From Deltaproteobacteria bacterium (GTDB lineage Bacteria; Myxococcota_A; UBA9160; SMWR01), in the NCBI GenBank assembly GCA_019310425.1, contig JAFDEI010000011.1, positions 1 to 43,082 on the forward strand: 43,082 nucleotides of DNA. The letters are read 5' to 3'. Shown here piece after piece: positions 8,218-17,364 of the stretch. The notes below the pieces were generated by a model, which saw only the letters and a program-made list of their open reading frames with translations, had not been told where the DNA came from and did not search any database. Both the position numbers and the translations under genes were made by a program. How positions within the stretch are numbered: the stretch's first letter is position 1; the number at the start of each line of letters is the position of its first letter.

Positions 8218-8850
8218 GTGATCCTTCATTTCTTTCCGGTCGCTCCGAATCCGACCAAGGTGCGTCTGTACATCGCCGAGAAGGAGGCTGACGGTGCCAC
8301 ACTCGGCATCGACGAGTCACTCGTCAACCTGCAGTCCGGTGACCAGAAATCGCCCGAGCACCTCGCACGCAATCCCCTCGGAAAGCTGCCGGCCCTCGAA
8401 CTCGACGATGGCAGCTGCGTGATCGAGTCCCTTGCGATCATCGAGTTCCTCGAAGAGCTCCACCCCGAACCGGCGATGATCGGCCGGAACCCGCGCGAAC
8501 GCGCCCGGGTGCGCGAACTCGAGCGGATCTGCGACCTTGGCGTGCTGGTTCCGATCGCGCGAACGGTCCACGCAACTCGGTCGCCACTCGGGCTCCCGCC
8601 GTCACCCGAAATCGCCGAGAACGCACGGGAGGCGCTGAAGCGCCCGCTGCAGCTGCTGGATGATTACCTCGCGGACGGACGGTCGTTCGTCGCGGGATCA
8701 CAGCCGACCATCGCAGATTGTACTCTGGCGGCAGCACTACAGTTCGGGCGTTTCGGCGAAGTCGCGCTCGACCCGTCGCTCGAAAACCTGCACGCTTGGG
8801 ATCGCCGGTTCCGTGAACGCCCTTCCGCCAGAGCCGTGCTGGCGGTCTGA
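8218..8850 (+). CDS. Glutathione S-transferase family protein
   Basis: Thioredoxin-fold N-domain 'HFFPVAPNPTKVRLYIAEK', 'NPLGKLPALELDDGSCVIESLAIIEFLEE', C-domain 'PTIADCTLAAALQF'. Confidence 0.88.
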   Translation: MILHFFPVAPNPTKVRLYIAEKEADGATLGIDESLVNLQSGDQKSPEHLARNPLGKLPALELDDGSCVIESLAIIEFLEELHPEPAMIGRNPRERARVRELERICDLGVLVPIARTVHATRSPLGLPPSPEIAENAREALKRPLQLLDDYLADGRSFVAGSQPTIADCTLAAALQFGRFGEVALDPSLENLHAWDRRFRERPSARAVLAV

Positions 8851-8868
8851 ACCCCCGAAAGGAGTCTC

Positions 8869-9138
8869 ATGCACCCCGCAAAGATCTTCCTGATCGTCAC
8901 CTGGGCCTACGGCCTCGGGTCGTTCTTCATCGCTCCGGAGTCGACGGCTGCAGGCGTCGGCCGGTTGCTGTTCGGGGGAATGGCCGTGATCCACGTAATC
9001 GAGTGTGCGGTCTTCCTCCCCGCAATCCGGCGCGCCGAGGGCGGGGTCGGTTCGCATCTCGCGCAGGTCTTCGCATTCGGCTTCCTGCACCTGCAGGAGA
9101 TCGGCGCCTTCACGAAGCCCAGCGACCCGAATGCCTGA
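8869..9138 (+). CDS. DUF1145-like small membrane protein
   Basis: 89 aa, three hydrophobic helices; GAAAGGAG SD upstream. Confidence 0.6.
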   Translation: MHPAKIFLIVTWAYGLGSFFIAPESTAAGVGRLLFGGMAVIHVIECAVFLPAIRRAEGGVGSHLAQVFAFGFLHLQEIGAFTKPSDPNA

Positions 9139-9146
9139 CACGAGCC

Positions 9147-9662
9147 ATGCCGAAACCGAAGCCCCAGACCGACGCTGACAGGAGCGTGATACGCGACATC
9201 GCCACGCGCGGCTGGCACATCGTGACCGTTACAGAGCGAAACGACCAGCCGGGCTGGGCGTTCACGATCGGCCTGCAGGGTTCCTTCGAACACCCCGAAG
9301 TGATCGTATTCGGGCTCCCCGGCAAGGTGAATCAGGAAATCGTCGAGCGCATCGCCCGCGACATCGCCGCAGGTACCGCCCACCCGGCCGCTTCGACTTG
9401 CGACACGATCCTGCAGGGGCTTCCGTGCGAATTCCGCCCCGTCGCCCGCGGCTGGTACGAGACGTTCCTCGGCTACGCGGTCTGGTATTACGGCGACCGG
9501 AACTTCCCGGTCGTCCAATTCCTCTGGCCCGACCGCGAGAACCGACTGCCGGACCAGTCCGATTTCGACCCGGAGCTCGCCGGGCTACAGCCGCTGCTGG
9601 AGCACGCCAACGCGGAAGAGGCCCGGGTGAGCGACCTTCTCCACGCACTCGACAAGGTCTAG
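9147..9662 (+). CDS. DUF4262 domain-containing protein
   Basis: 'GWHIVTVTERNDQPGWAFTIGLQGSFEHPEVIVFGLP', 'YYGDRNFPVVQFLWPD' are typical of DUF4262. Confidence 0.85.
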   Translation: MPKPKPQTDADRSVIRDIATRGWHIVTVTERNDQPGWAFTIGLQGSFEHPEVIVFGLPGKVNQEIVERIARDIAAGTAHPAASTCDTILQGLPCEFRPVARGWYETFLGYAVWYYGDRNFPVVQFLWPDRENRLPDQSDFDPELAGLQPLLEHANAEEARVSDLLHALDKV

Positions 9663-9681
9663 GAGTGTGAAGCACGAAGTA

Positions 9682-9702
9682 TTTCCCGCGACGACGCGGA
9701 AA
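9682..9702. terminator. Terminator-like hairpin downstream of the DUF4262 gene
   Basis: TTTCCCGCG ACGA CGCGGAAA: 8 bp stem with one bulged C; no strong U-tract. Confidence 0.35.
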
Positions 9703-9841
9703 CATTGGTCGCGCAGCGACGAACGCGCAGCTGCTAGCCTGATCGATACGCAAGAACGGAAATTTTCAGCGATGATTCCAGTCGAACCCGAGGAAGGGCG
9801 AGGGGTAGCGAACATCCGGGGCAGACTCTGAGTATCCAGCG

Positions 9842-10330
9842 ATGATCACGCCCGACTCCTTCGAAATGATCGAGACCGTCTCGCGCGAAGCGCTCGAGAA
9901 GCATCCGGTCTGGGCACACTTCGAATCTCCAGAAGACCGGCGGACCATCTTGGGCTGGGGCATCGCTCCCGAGGTCGTCGACGGCGAGATCAGCCGCTAC
10001 GAGTATTGTGGCCCGCCCGCCCTCTACCCGGTGCTCGAACTCGACCCATTCCCGTCGCAACGACACCTCATCGTCGGGGTTACGTTCGAATCGAGCGGCG
10101 GCATACGCTGTGCAGGCTATCTGCTCGAACCGCACGCATTCGGCATCTTCGTCGGGGACGACGAATTCTGCCTGAATCGGAACCTCGTGGAGCTTTCGGA
10201 ACAGGTCGCCGTACGGCTGGCCTCGGCGCTCGACACCGACGCGGATCTGCTGTTTCCGCTGCGGTACACCAGCGAACTCCGGGATCAGCAGGGAATCGCG
10301 ATCCAGGGAACGCTCGAAACCTTCTGGTAG
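9842..10330 (+). CDS. Hypothetical protein
   Basis: 162 aa open frame with good codon bias, ending 2 nt from the convergent H-NS-like gene. Confidence 0.6.
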   Translation: MITPDSFEMIETVSREALEKHPVWAHFESPEDRRTILGWGIAPEVVDGEISRYEYCGPPALYPVLELDPFPSQRHLIVGVTFESSGGIRCAGYLLEPHAFGIFVGDDEFCLNRNLVELSEQVAVRLASALDTDADLLFPLRYTSELRDQQGIAIQGTLETFW

Positions 10331-10331
10331 A

Positions 10332-10616
10332 TCAACCACGCCTTTCGGGATGGTCGTCCGAGATCATCAGGCTGTCGAGATCATGCCCCTCGTCGAGCGC
10401 CGCATCGAGCCAGGCGGGGCGCTTGCCGCGACCGGACCAGGTCTGGGCCGGGTTGTCGGGATTCACGTACTTCGGCCCGGCCCCCTCGACGAGACCACCG
10501 CGGCGCCTCACCAGGCGTTTCGCGGCCTCGCGACGCCGGACGAATTCGGCAGTCAGCTGACGTGCAAGCGCTCCGAGTTGCCGGTCCGTAAACAAGCAGA
10601 AATCGAATTCTTTCAC
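10332..10616 (-). CDS. H-NS family nucleoid-associated protein
   Basis: C-terminal 'PKYVNPDNPAQTWSGRGKRPAWLDAALDEGHDLDSLMI' matches the H-NS DNA-binding domain (TWSGRGxxPxW). GTG start inferred (VKEFDFCLF). Confidence 0.85.
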   Translation of the reverse strand: MKEFDFCLFTDRQLGALARQLTAEFVRRREAAKRLVRRRGGLVEGAGPKYVNPDNPAQTWSGRGKRPAWLDAALDEGHDLDSLMISDDHPERRG

Positions 10617-10805
10617 CGCAAGCCCCTCACTACGCGTCGGGCGGACCTCCCACGGTCCGTGTCCACTTGTCGAACACCCAGGCGGTGGGCCCTGTGACAC
10701 GGGTCACAGGCCACCGCGGCGATCCGGAATGGCGCTTTCGCTTGACCACCCGACGAGAGCCGTGCAACTTCCTCCGGACGCCGGTTCCCAGAGGGCTGGC
10801 GGCGT

Positions 10806-10825
10806 ACCACCTATATAGGAGGTGA
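10806..10825. promoter_or_regulatory. Operator-like dyad overlapping a full Shine-Dalgarno
   Basis: ACCACCTATATAGGAGGT (16/18 symmetric; CCTATATAGG is a perfect palindrome). AGGAGGTGA SD at 10817-10825, ATG at 10827. Confidence 0.45.
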
Positions 10826-10826
10826 C

Positions 10827-11129
10827 ATGTTCATCGCGATGAACCGTTTCCAGATCTCGCCCGGCAGCGAAGACACTTTCGAAGCCCTGTGGCGAAACCG
10901 TGACTCACACCTCGATGCGGTTCCGGGCTTTCGTGAATTCCAGCTACTGCGCGGACCATCGAGCGACACCGCCACGCTGTACGCCTCGCACACGACCTGG
11001 GATAGTCGGGAGGCCTTCGAGGCATGGACGGAATCCGAGGCGTTCCGCAGTGCACACTCCCAGGCAAAGGCACCCAAGGGCACCTACCTCGGGCATCCAC
11101 AGTTCGAGGGCTTCGAAGCCATTTTGTGA
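10827..11129 (+). CDS. Antibiotic biosynthesis monooxygenase (ABM)/heme-degrading HmoA-like protein
   Basis: MFIAMNRFQISPGSEDTFEALWRNRDSHLDAVPGFREFQLLRGP...LYASHTTWDSREAFEAWTESEAFRSAH. Confidence 0.87.
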   Translation: MFIAMNRFQISPGSEDTFEALWRNRDSHLDAVPGFREFQLLRGPSSDTATLYASHTTWDSREAFEAWTESEAFRSAHSQAKAPKGTYLGHPQFEGFEAIL

Positions 11130-11289
11130 AGCCGGAACGCCGGAGCAGGTGAGTTGGTTCGCCTCTACCACCTGCAGTACTCGAGCCTCCTGATTCGCAA
11201 ACACTCGCTGGATAGCCCGCGTCTGCGAGTGTTAGGATCCGCGTCGATTCGAGGAGTTCCCCCTGACCAACCAATTCGTCGACGCCATC

Positions 11290-11964
11290 GTGTGGTACGC
11301 GGCATTCATTTTCGCCACGACTCTCCACGAGGCCGCCCATGCCCTCGCAGCCATGCGCGGAGGCGACACCACCGCCTACGAAATCGGCCAGGTCACGATC
11401 GACCCGATCCCGCACATCCGCCGCGAGCCGGTCGGCATGGTGGTGCTCCCGATCATTGCGCTCGCAATCATCGGCTGGCCGTTCGGTTATGCGAGTGCCC
11501 CGTACAACATCGCCTGGGCGGAACGCCATCCACGCCGCGCCGCATGGATGGCACTCGCCGGCCCGGCGGCCAATTTCGGGCTGGTGTTGATCTGCGCGGG
11601 GGCGATCCGGATCGGTGTCCTCGCGGGCGTGTTCCATGCGCCCGAATCCGCCCACTTCACTCAGGTCGTCGCAGCGGTTGGTGGAGGCGCATGGGATGCG
11701 GCCGCCTTCATCGTGAGCATCTTCTTCACCCTCAACCTGATCCTCTTCCTGTTCAATCTGCTGCCACTCCCTCCGCTCGACGGCAGTGGCGCACTCGCGC
11801 TCTTTCTGAGCGACGACGCCGCCCGCCGCTTCCGCGAATTCTCCTCCCGACCGATGTTCGGATTCATCGGCCTGCTGATCGCCTGGCGGTTCTTCGGTTC
11901 ACTCTTCGAACCGGTCTTCACGCTGGCGCTGAACCTGCTGTACCCGGGGTCGGGCTACTCCTGA
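11290..11964 (+). CDS. Site-2 protease family (M50) zinc metalloprotease
   Basis: HEAAH (HExxH) in TM1, 'AGPAANFGLVL', 'FNLLPLPPLDGSGAL' (NxxPxxPLDG). Confidence 0.92.
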   Translation: MWYAAFIFATTLHEAAHALAAMRGGDTTAYEIGQVTIDPIPHIRREPVGMVVLPIIALAIIGWPFGYASAPYNIAWAERHPRRAAWMALAGPAANFGLVLICAGAIRIGVLAGVFHAPESAHFTQVVAAVGGGAWDAAAFIVSIFFTLNLILFLFNLLPLPPLDGSGALALFLSDDAARRFREFSSRPMFGFIGLLIAWRFFGSLFEPVFTLALNLLYPGSGYS

Positions 11965-12025
11965 CCCCGAGCGCAAGCTAGTCTCCGATTCACGCGACGC
12001 ACTCAACCTTCGAGGACACCCGCCG

Positions 12026-12892
12026 ATGCGATTCACCTACGCCGAATCGATGTGTGACCCGAGCCAATACCTGCCGCTGGCAATGGCGGCCGAGCGATCG
12101 GGTTGGACCAGCTTCGCGATACCGGACAGCATCTGTTACCCGGAAGCCTCCGACAGCAAATACCCCTACACGCCGGATGGCAACCGCGAGTTCCTCGAAG
12201 ACAGACCTTTCGTAGAGCCGTTTACGCTGATTCCTGCGATGGCCGCCGTGACCGAGCGATTGCGCTTCACGACCTTCGTGGTGAAGCTCCCGATCCGGCT
12301 GCCGGTACTCGTCGCCAAGCAGGCGGCATCGGTCGCGGTGATGAGTGGGAACCGATTCGCTTTCGGTGTCGGACTCAGCCCGTGGCCGGAGGACTTCGAG
12401 GTCTGCGGCCAGGACTGGAAGTCACGCGGCAAGCGTATGGATGAGATGATCGACATCATCCGTGGCCTCTGCACGGGCGAATTCTTCGCCTACAAGGGCG
12501 AGCACTACGACATCCCGAGCATCAAGATCTGCCCGACCCCCAGCGTCAAGCTACCGATCCTGATCGGCGGCCACGCCGAGCCCGCGTTGAAACGCGCTGC
12601 GCGCCTGGGCGACGGTTGGATGCACGCAGGCGGCGATGCGGGAGATCTCGAGGGCTACATCGCGCGACTGAGCGACCTTCGCAAGGAGTACGACCGCGAG
12701 CAGGAGCCCTTCGAGATACATGTGATCTCGCTGGACGCCTATTCCCTCGACGGCGTGCGCCGCCTCGAAGATCTGGGCGTGACCGATGCCATCGTCGGCT
12801 TCCGCAACGCCTACGAGGTCGACACGCAGACTCTCGAGCACAAGATCAACGCCCTCGAACAATTTGCGGACAACATCATCGCGAAGTTGTAG
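12026..12892 (+). CDS. LLM class (F420/flavin-dependent) oxidoreductase
   Basis: Bacterial luciferase-like: 'FGVGLSPWPEDFEVCGQDWKSRGKRMDEMIDIIRGL', 'PILIGGHAEPALKRAARLGDGWMHAG'. Confidence 0.92.
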   Translation: MRFTYAESMCDPSQYLPLAMAAERSGWTSFAIPDSICYPEASDSKYPYTPDGNREFLEDRPFVEPFTLIPAMAAVTERLRFTTFVVKLPIRLPVLVAKQAASVAVMSGNRFAFGVGLSPWPEDFEVCGQDWKSRGKRMDEMIDIIRGLCTGEFFAYKGEHYDIPSIKICPTPSVKLPILIGGHAEPALKRAARLGDGWMHAGGDAGDLEGYIARLSDLRKEYDREQEPFEIHVISLDAYSLDGVRRLEDLGVTDAIVGFRNAYEVDTQTLEHKINALEQFADNIIAKL

Positions 12893-12996
12893 CCATTGCC
12901 GCGACAGCATGATGCAATCGCGAGCGTGAGCGAACCCTCGAGGGACCGCCAATTCAACCCGGCCCGCACCGTCCCGGTCGAGGCCGCGGGCTCGGC

Positions 12997-13590
12997 ATGA
13001 ACCCGGTCACACATCTGCTGGTCGGCTGGACGGTCGCGAATTCGGCTTCACTCGAGCGGCGCGACCGCGGGATCGTCACGGTTGCCGGGGTCATTCCCGA
13101 CGTCGACGGCCTCGGAATCCTGATCGATCTGGCGCGCAACAACGGGGACGGCGATCTCAGCTGGTGGTGGGCGCTGCACCACAACCTCGCACACAATCTG
13201 ACGACCGCGGTGCTGTACTCGGCGGCTGCCTTCTTCGTCGCCAAGCGCCGCTTCGCGACGGCCGGGCTGGCATTCCTGGCGTTCCACCTGCACCTGCTCG
13301 GCGACGTCGCCGGATCGCGCGGCCCCGACGGTTACCAGTGGCCGATCGCGTATCTGAACCCGTTCTCCAATGCCTGGCAGCTGACCTGGTCGGGACAGTG
13401 GGAACTCTCCGCGTGGCCGAACTTCGCCATCACCGCGCTCCTGCTCGCGTGGACCTTTCGAATCGCCTGGCTTCGCGGGCGTTCACCAATCGAGATCGTC
13501 TCACCGAGGACCGACCGCGCATTCACGCGCACATTGCGGGAACGCTTCGGGGAACCGGAAGCGACGCCGAGTGCTGCGGAACGGATATGA
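12997..13590 (+). CDS. Metal-dependent hydrolase, YdjM/membrane-bound type
   Basis: MNPVTHLLVGWTVAN..., 'GVIPDVDGL', 'HHNLAHNLTTAVLYS', 'FHLHLLGDVAGSRGPDGYQWPIAYLNPFS'. Confidence 0.85.
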   Translation: MNPVTHLLVGWTVANSASLERRDRGIVTVAGVIPDVDGLGILIDLARNNGDGDLSWWWALHHNLAHNLTTAVLYSAAAFFVAKRRFATAGLAFLAFHLHLLGDVAGSRGPDGYQWPIAYLNPFSNAWQLTWSGQWELSAWPNFAITALLLAWTFRIAWLRGRSPIEIVSPRTDRAFTRTLRERFGEPEATPSAAERI

Positions 13591-13979
13591 AGCGGTACCT
13601 GTTCGTTTGCGTCGAGAACGCCAATCGCAGCCAGATGGCCGAAGCCTTCGCGCGCATCCACGCTGGCCCGGACGTCGAAGCCATGAGCGCCGGGTCGAAT
13701 CCGTCCGGGCGCATCAATCCGAAGGCGGTCGAAGCGATGCTCGAGGTCGGCTATGACCTCGCACCCCATCGCTCGACCTCGCTCGACGAGCTGCCGGAGG
13801 TGGAATTCGACGTGGTCGTCACGATGGGCTGCGGCGATGCCTGCCCGAATGTGCGTGCGGCGCACCGCAAAGACTGGGAGATCCCCGATCCCGCTCATCT
13901 CCCCGAAGATGAATTCCGCGTCGTCCGCGACCTCATCGAATCGAAGGTCCGCGAACTACTCACCCCGATCGGCGCCTGA
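13587..13979 (+). CDS. arsC: Arsenate reductase / low-molecular-weight phosphotyrosine phosphatase family (ArsC)
   Basis: CX5R P-loop 'VCVENANRSQMAEAF', 'MGCGDACPN' redox Cys pair, 'WEIPDP'. ATGA overlap with the upstream gene. Confidence 0.9.
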   Translation: MKRYLFVCVENANRSQMAEAFARIHAGPDVEAMSAGSNPSGRINPKAVEAMLEVGYDLAPHRSTSLDELPEVEFDVVVTMGCGDACPNVRAAHRKDWEIPDPAHLPEDEFRVVRDLIESKVRELLTPIGA

Positions 13980-14080
13980 ACCGCCCGAAGCTCGATATAG
14001 AAGAACAAGCTGCGAAATCCGCAGGTCCGATAACGCCCCCATGTTCTGTCAAATAGCAAGGGAGGTGCCGAGAGGGGGCC

Positions 14081-14220
14081 CACACCATCTTCGGAAACCT
14101 CAAGGCGTGGCTACGCGGAACCTTCCACGGGGTCAGCCCGAAGCACCTTCAGCGCTACTTGCACGAGTTCGTGTTCCGCTTCAACCAACGCCCCTCCCCC
14201 TACAACCAATTGACGGCGGA
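14081..14220 (+). mobile_element. IS1595-like (ISXO2 type) transposase 3' remnant
   Basis: Translation HTIFGNLKAWLRGTFHGVSPKHLQRYLHEFVFRFNQRPSP matches the conserved transposase C-terminus; no upstream catalytic part. Confidence 0.75.
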
Positions 14221-14459
14221 GTCAGAGGTACAAGGCAGAGCCGTTGTAACTGCAACGCCATGGGATCGACGTCGAGGAGGCCACCGGAGTTCTACGACCG
14301 AGCTCGACCTGAAATTCGGGGTCCAGCTCGAATCAGCGATACACGCTGTGTGATCCAGGGTGTCCGCTGCGGTTCCCGCGATGCCTGCAGCGGGCAACCC
14401 GGCGAAAAGGTCGTCACGACCCGGTGCCGGACCTGAACGATTCGCTTACATTCCGCGCG

Positions 14460-15701
14460 ATGCTCTCGCGTATCCCGAAGGCCATCTGGATTGCAGCCGT
14501 AGCGCTCGCGATGACTGCTCTGCTTTGGCTGCTCTGGCCCTTCGAGAAAGACCTTCCGTGGTGGAAGGGCAACCTGCACACGCATTCACTCTGGAGCGAC
14601 GGGGATCAATTTCCCGAGATGATTACGGACTGGTACAAGCAGCGCGGTTATCACTTCCTGGCTATGTCGGATCACCGCGTCCTGGCGGAAGGCGAGAAGT
14701 GGTTCGAGGTTCCCAACGATCTGGAAATGCAGAACGCGCTGGCCCGCTACGAAGATCGCTTCGGCAGCGACTGGGTGAGTGCTGAGGTCGGAGACGACGG
14801 CGTCGCGAGATTGCGGCTCAAGACGCTCGAAGAGTACCGCGGGCTGTTCGAGGAGAAGGACCGCTTCCTGATCCTCCAGGCCGAGGAGATCACCGCATTC
14901 TTCGCGGGAATGCCCCTTCACGTGAACGCGACGAACATTCGCGAGCTGATTCCGGCGCGAAACGGAGAGAACGTCCTCGAGGTGTTGCAGAAGAACGTCG
15001 ACGCCGTGCTCGAGCAGCGAGTGCGTTCGGGTCAGCCCATGTTCCCGCACGTCCCGCATCCCAATTTTCGCTGGCTGGTGACCGCGGACGACCTGATTGC
15101 ACTCGACGGCGATCGCTTCTTCGAGGTGTACAACGGCCATCCGCTCGCCAACAACGACGGCGACGGCAGCCACCCGAGCAGCGAGCGCATCTGGGACACC
15201 GTATTGACGAAGCGTCTCCTGGCCGGAAAGGACGCGGTCTTCGCGCTGGCCGTCGACGACGCCCATCAGTATCACGTCGAGGGCAGGCACCAGGCCAACC
15301 CGGGCCGCGGCTGGATCATGGTGCGCGCGACGCAGCTCACGCCCGAGTCGATCATTGCCGCCATGGAAGCCGGCGACTTCTATGCCAGCACAGGGGTGGA
15401 GCTCAGCAGCCTCGAACAGCGCGACGGCGCGATCGAGCTGGCAATCCGGGCAGAGAAAGGGGTCTCCTACAGCACACAGTTCATCGGAACCCGCCGGGGC
15501 CGGTCTTCGGGCCGCGGAATCGGGACCGTGCTGGCCGAGCAGCACGGCACCTCGGCCCGTTACGAGCTCAGCGGAGACGAGATCTACGTCCGCGCCAAGA
15601 TCGTCTCCTCCAAACAGAAGCCGAATCCCTACCGTCTGGGTGAACGGGAGGTTGCCTGGACGCAGCCCTTGCTAGCCCGAATTATTCATGAAGGCCCGTA
15701 G
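14460..15701 (+). CDS. PHP-domain-like metal-dependent hydrolase, membrane-anchored
   Basis: N-terminal TM; 'GNLHTHSLWSDGDQFPEMITDWYKQRGYHFLAMSDHRVL' PHP motif. The last residues (ARIIHEGP*) lie inside a repeat. Confidence 0.85.
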   Translation: MLSRIPKAIWIAAVALAMTALLWLLWPFEKDLPWWKGNLHTHSLWSDGDQFPEMITDWYKQRGYHFLAMSDHRVLAEGEKWFEVPNDLEMQNALARYEDRFGSDWVSAEVGDDGVARLRLKTLEEYRGLFEEKDRFLILQAEEITAFFAGMPLHVNATNIRELIPARNGENVLEVLQKNVDAVLEQRVRSGQPMFPHVPHPNFRWLVTADDLIALDGDRFFEVYNGHPLANNDGDGSHPSSERIWDTVLTKRLLAGKDAVFALAVDDAHQYHVEGRHQANPGRGWIMVRATQLTPESIIAAMEAGDFYASTGVELSSLEQRDGAIELAIRAEKGVSYSTQFIGTRRGRSSGRGIGTVLAEQHGTSARYELSGDEIYVRAKIVSSKQKPNPYRLGEREVAWTQPLLARIIHEGP

Positions 15702-15757
15702 CGAGGACGTACCGCTGCGCGTCCGCAGTAGGGGTTTCATGAATTATTCGGGCTGGC
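15671..15757. repeat. Long inverted-repeat element (ARIIHE repeat), copies 1 and 2
   Basis: Left GCTAGCCCGAATTATTCATGAA (15671-15692); right TTCATGAATTATTCGGGCTGGC (15736-15757); 20/22 match as inverted repeat with an inner hairpin. Confidence 0.85.
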
Positions 15758-15938
15758 GGCCGCGCCGTAGCTGGCGCGTTATCGCAGAGCAAACGACGGG
15801 ACCGAAAAGGAGCGCAGCTAGGCGCCCGGTTCCCCGGGTCGCTGGAGCGCAATGCGGATCGAGCGACCCCGGAAGTGTGCCGCTCAAATCGAATCCCGGG
15901 TTGTGAATACGAGTACCCGACCACACGGTCGCAGCACA

Positions 15939-16607
15939 TCAGGAATCACGTTCGAAGACCTCGAGTGCCGAGCGATAGAGACCACGCTTGATCGCTCCCA
16001 TCGTCGCGCGGTCCTTGCCCGCGAGCCCGCGAACGAGTTCCGCAGCACGCGTCACGACCTCTGCTTCGGGCACGGCGGCATCGACGATTCCCTTCGCGAG
16101 CGCTTCCTCACCGCCGTAGCGCCGGCCGGTGATCAGCATCTCGTGAACGACCGGCCCGGGCAGACGTGCCTCGATGACCGCGTACATTCCGGCTGCGAGC
16201 GGAACCCCCATCCCGAGGTCGATCTCGGGCAGGCAGAAGAAACCGCGGTCGTGCCGCATCACGCGATAGTCGTGTGCGAGCGCAATCATGCCTCCACCCG
16301 CGAAGGCGTGGCCGTTCAAAGCAGCCACGGTCGCCATCGGAAAGGCCAGCAGACGCGCAAACAGCGCATTCAGGCCTGCGAGGACTTCGCTCGCCCGCTC
16401 GCGCCCCTCGCCAGCCATCCAGTCGAGGTCGAGACCGTTGGAGAAGAACTTCCCTGTACCGGTCGTCACCAGCGCCGCCGCACCCTCACTCGACTCGACA
16501 CGGTCGAGCGCATCGTTCATCGCGGCGAGAAAGTCGGGGTTGATGCGGTTCTCACCGCCGCACATGGTCAGAATGTGAAGGTCGCCGTCCCGCTCGAGTT
16601 CGATCAA
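15939..16607 (-). CDS. Enoyl-CoA hydratase/isomerase family protein
   Basis: MIELERDGDLHILTM..., 'TGTGKFFSNGLDLDWM', 'ATVAALNGHAFAGGGMIALAHDYRVM'. Confidence 0.93.
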   Translation of the reverse strand: MIELERDGDLHILTMCGGENRINPDFLAAMNDALDRVESSEGAAALVTTGTGKFFSNGLDLDWMAGEGRERASEVLAGLNALFARLLAFPMATVAALNGHAFAGGGMIALAHDYRVMRHDRGFFCLPEIDLGMGVPLAAGMYAVIEARLPGPVVHEMLITGRRYGGEEALAKGIVDAAVPEAEVVTRAAELVRGLAGKDRATMGAIKRGLYRSALEVFERDS

Positions 16608-16687
16608 CGCACTCCTCCGAGGGCCTCAGCAAGGGCGACGGGAAATATACCGCCGCGACTGGACGATTCCCTGCCGCGGTCGGCACC

Positions 16688-17266
16688 CTACCGCGCGGGC
16701 GTACTCGTCGAGCCGGAATCACACTCGACAGGACGTCGGCGGAATGGTGAGAGACCCGTGGCAAGAGCGGAATCGAGCATCCGGTCGCCCTCGAAAACGA
16801 AACGACCGTGAAAATACTCACCCGCAAGCAGCAGCGGCAGCCAGAAGCGATCGTCCTCCCACATCTCGTCGTAGGGGATCCGGTCCAGGGGTATCCACAG
16901 CGGCACCGCTTCGTCGGTCTCCCGAGCTTCTCCAAGGCAGCCGTCGGCGCGAAACACGTCGACGTGGATCGAATAGCCGTCGGTGAATTGGAACTGCAAT
17001 TCGCCCGCATGGGCGAGACCAGTGGGCGTAACGCACAGCTCCTCCTGGACTTCGCGAATCGCGCAGGCAACGGCCGACTCACCGGGTTCGAGTTTGCCGC
17101 CCGGACCGTTGACCTTGCCCGCACCGAGTCCGCGCTTCTTGCGAATCAGCAGGGTCTCATCGTGGCGAACCACGAATACCAGGGTCGCACGATCGACGGG
17201 TGTCCAATCGTGCCATTCCCGCTCTTCCGCGGTCGTGGGCCCGGTTCGGGTGCGATCGGCGGTCAT
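16688..17266 (-). CDS. NUDIX hydrolase (MutT-like)
   Basis: Nudix box '[24 protein letters not shown]' (GX5EX7REUXEEXGU-like). Confidence 0.93.
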   Translation of the reverse strand: MTADRTRTGPTTAEEREWHDWTPVDRATLVFVVRHDETLLIRKKRGLGAGKVNGPGGKLEPGESAVACAIREVQEELCVTPTGLAHAGELQFQFTDGYSIHVDVFRADGCLGEARETDEAVPLWIPLDRIPYDEMWEDDRFWLPLLLAGEYFHGRFVFEGDRMLDSALATGLSPFRRRPVECDSGSTSTPAR

Positions 17267-17364
17267 CGAATCCCCTCTCGGGCATCACTCTGCCACGATT
17301 CCGACATGGCGTCGACGTGATAGCATCGGAGGCGCCGATTCGACGAAGGCGGAGGAATTCGACC

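Noticed and set aside
15890-15925. tRNA-like T-arm string 'TCGAATCCCGGG'
   Set aside because: No matching 5' half of the T-stem and no D/anticodon arms; no cloverleaf could be drawn.
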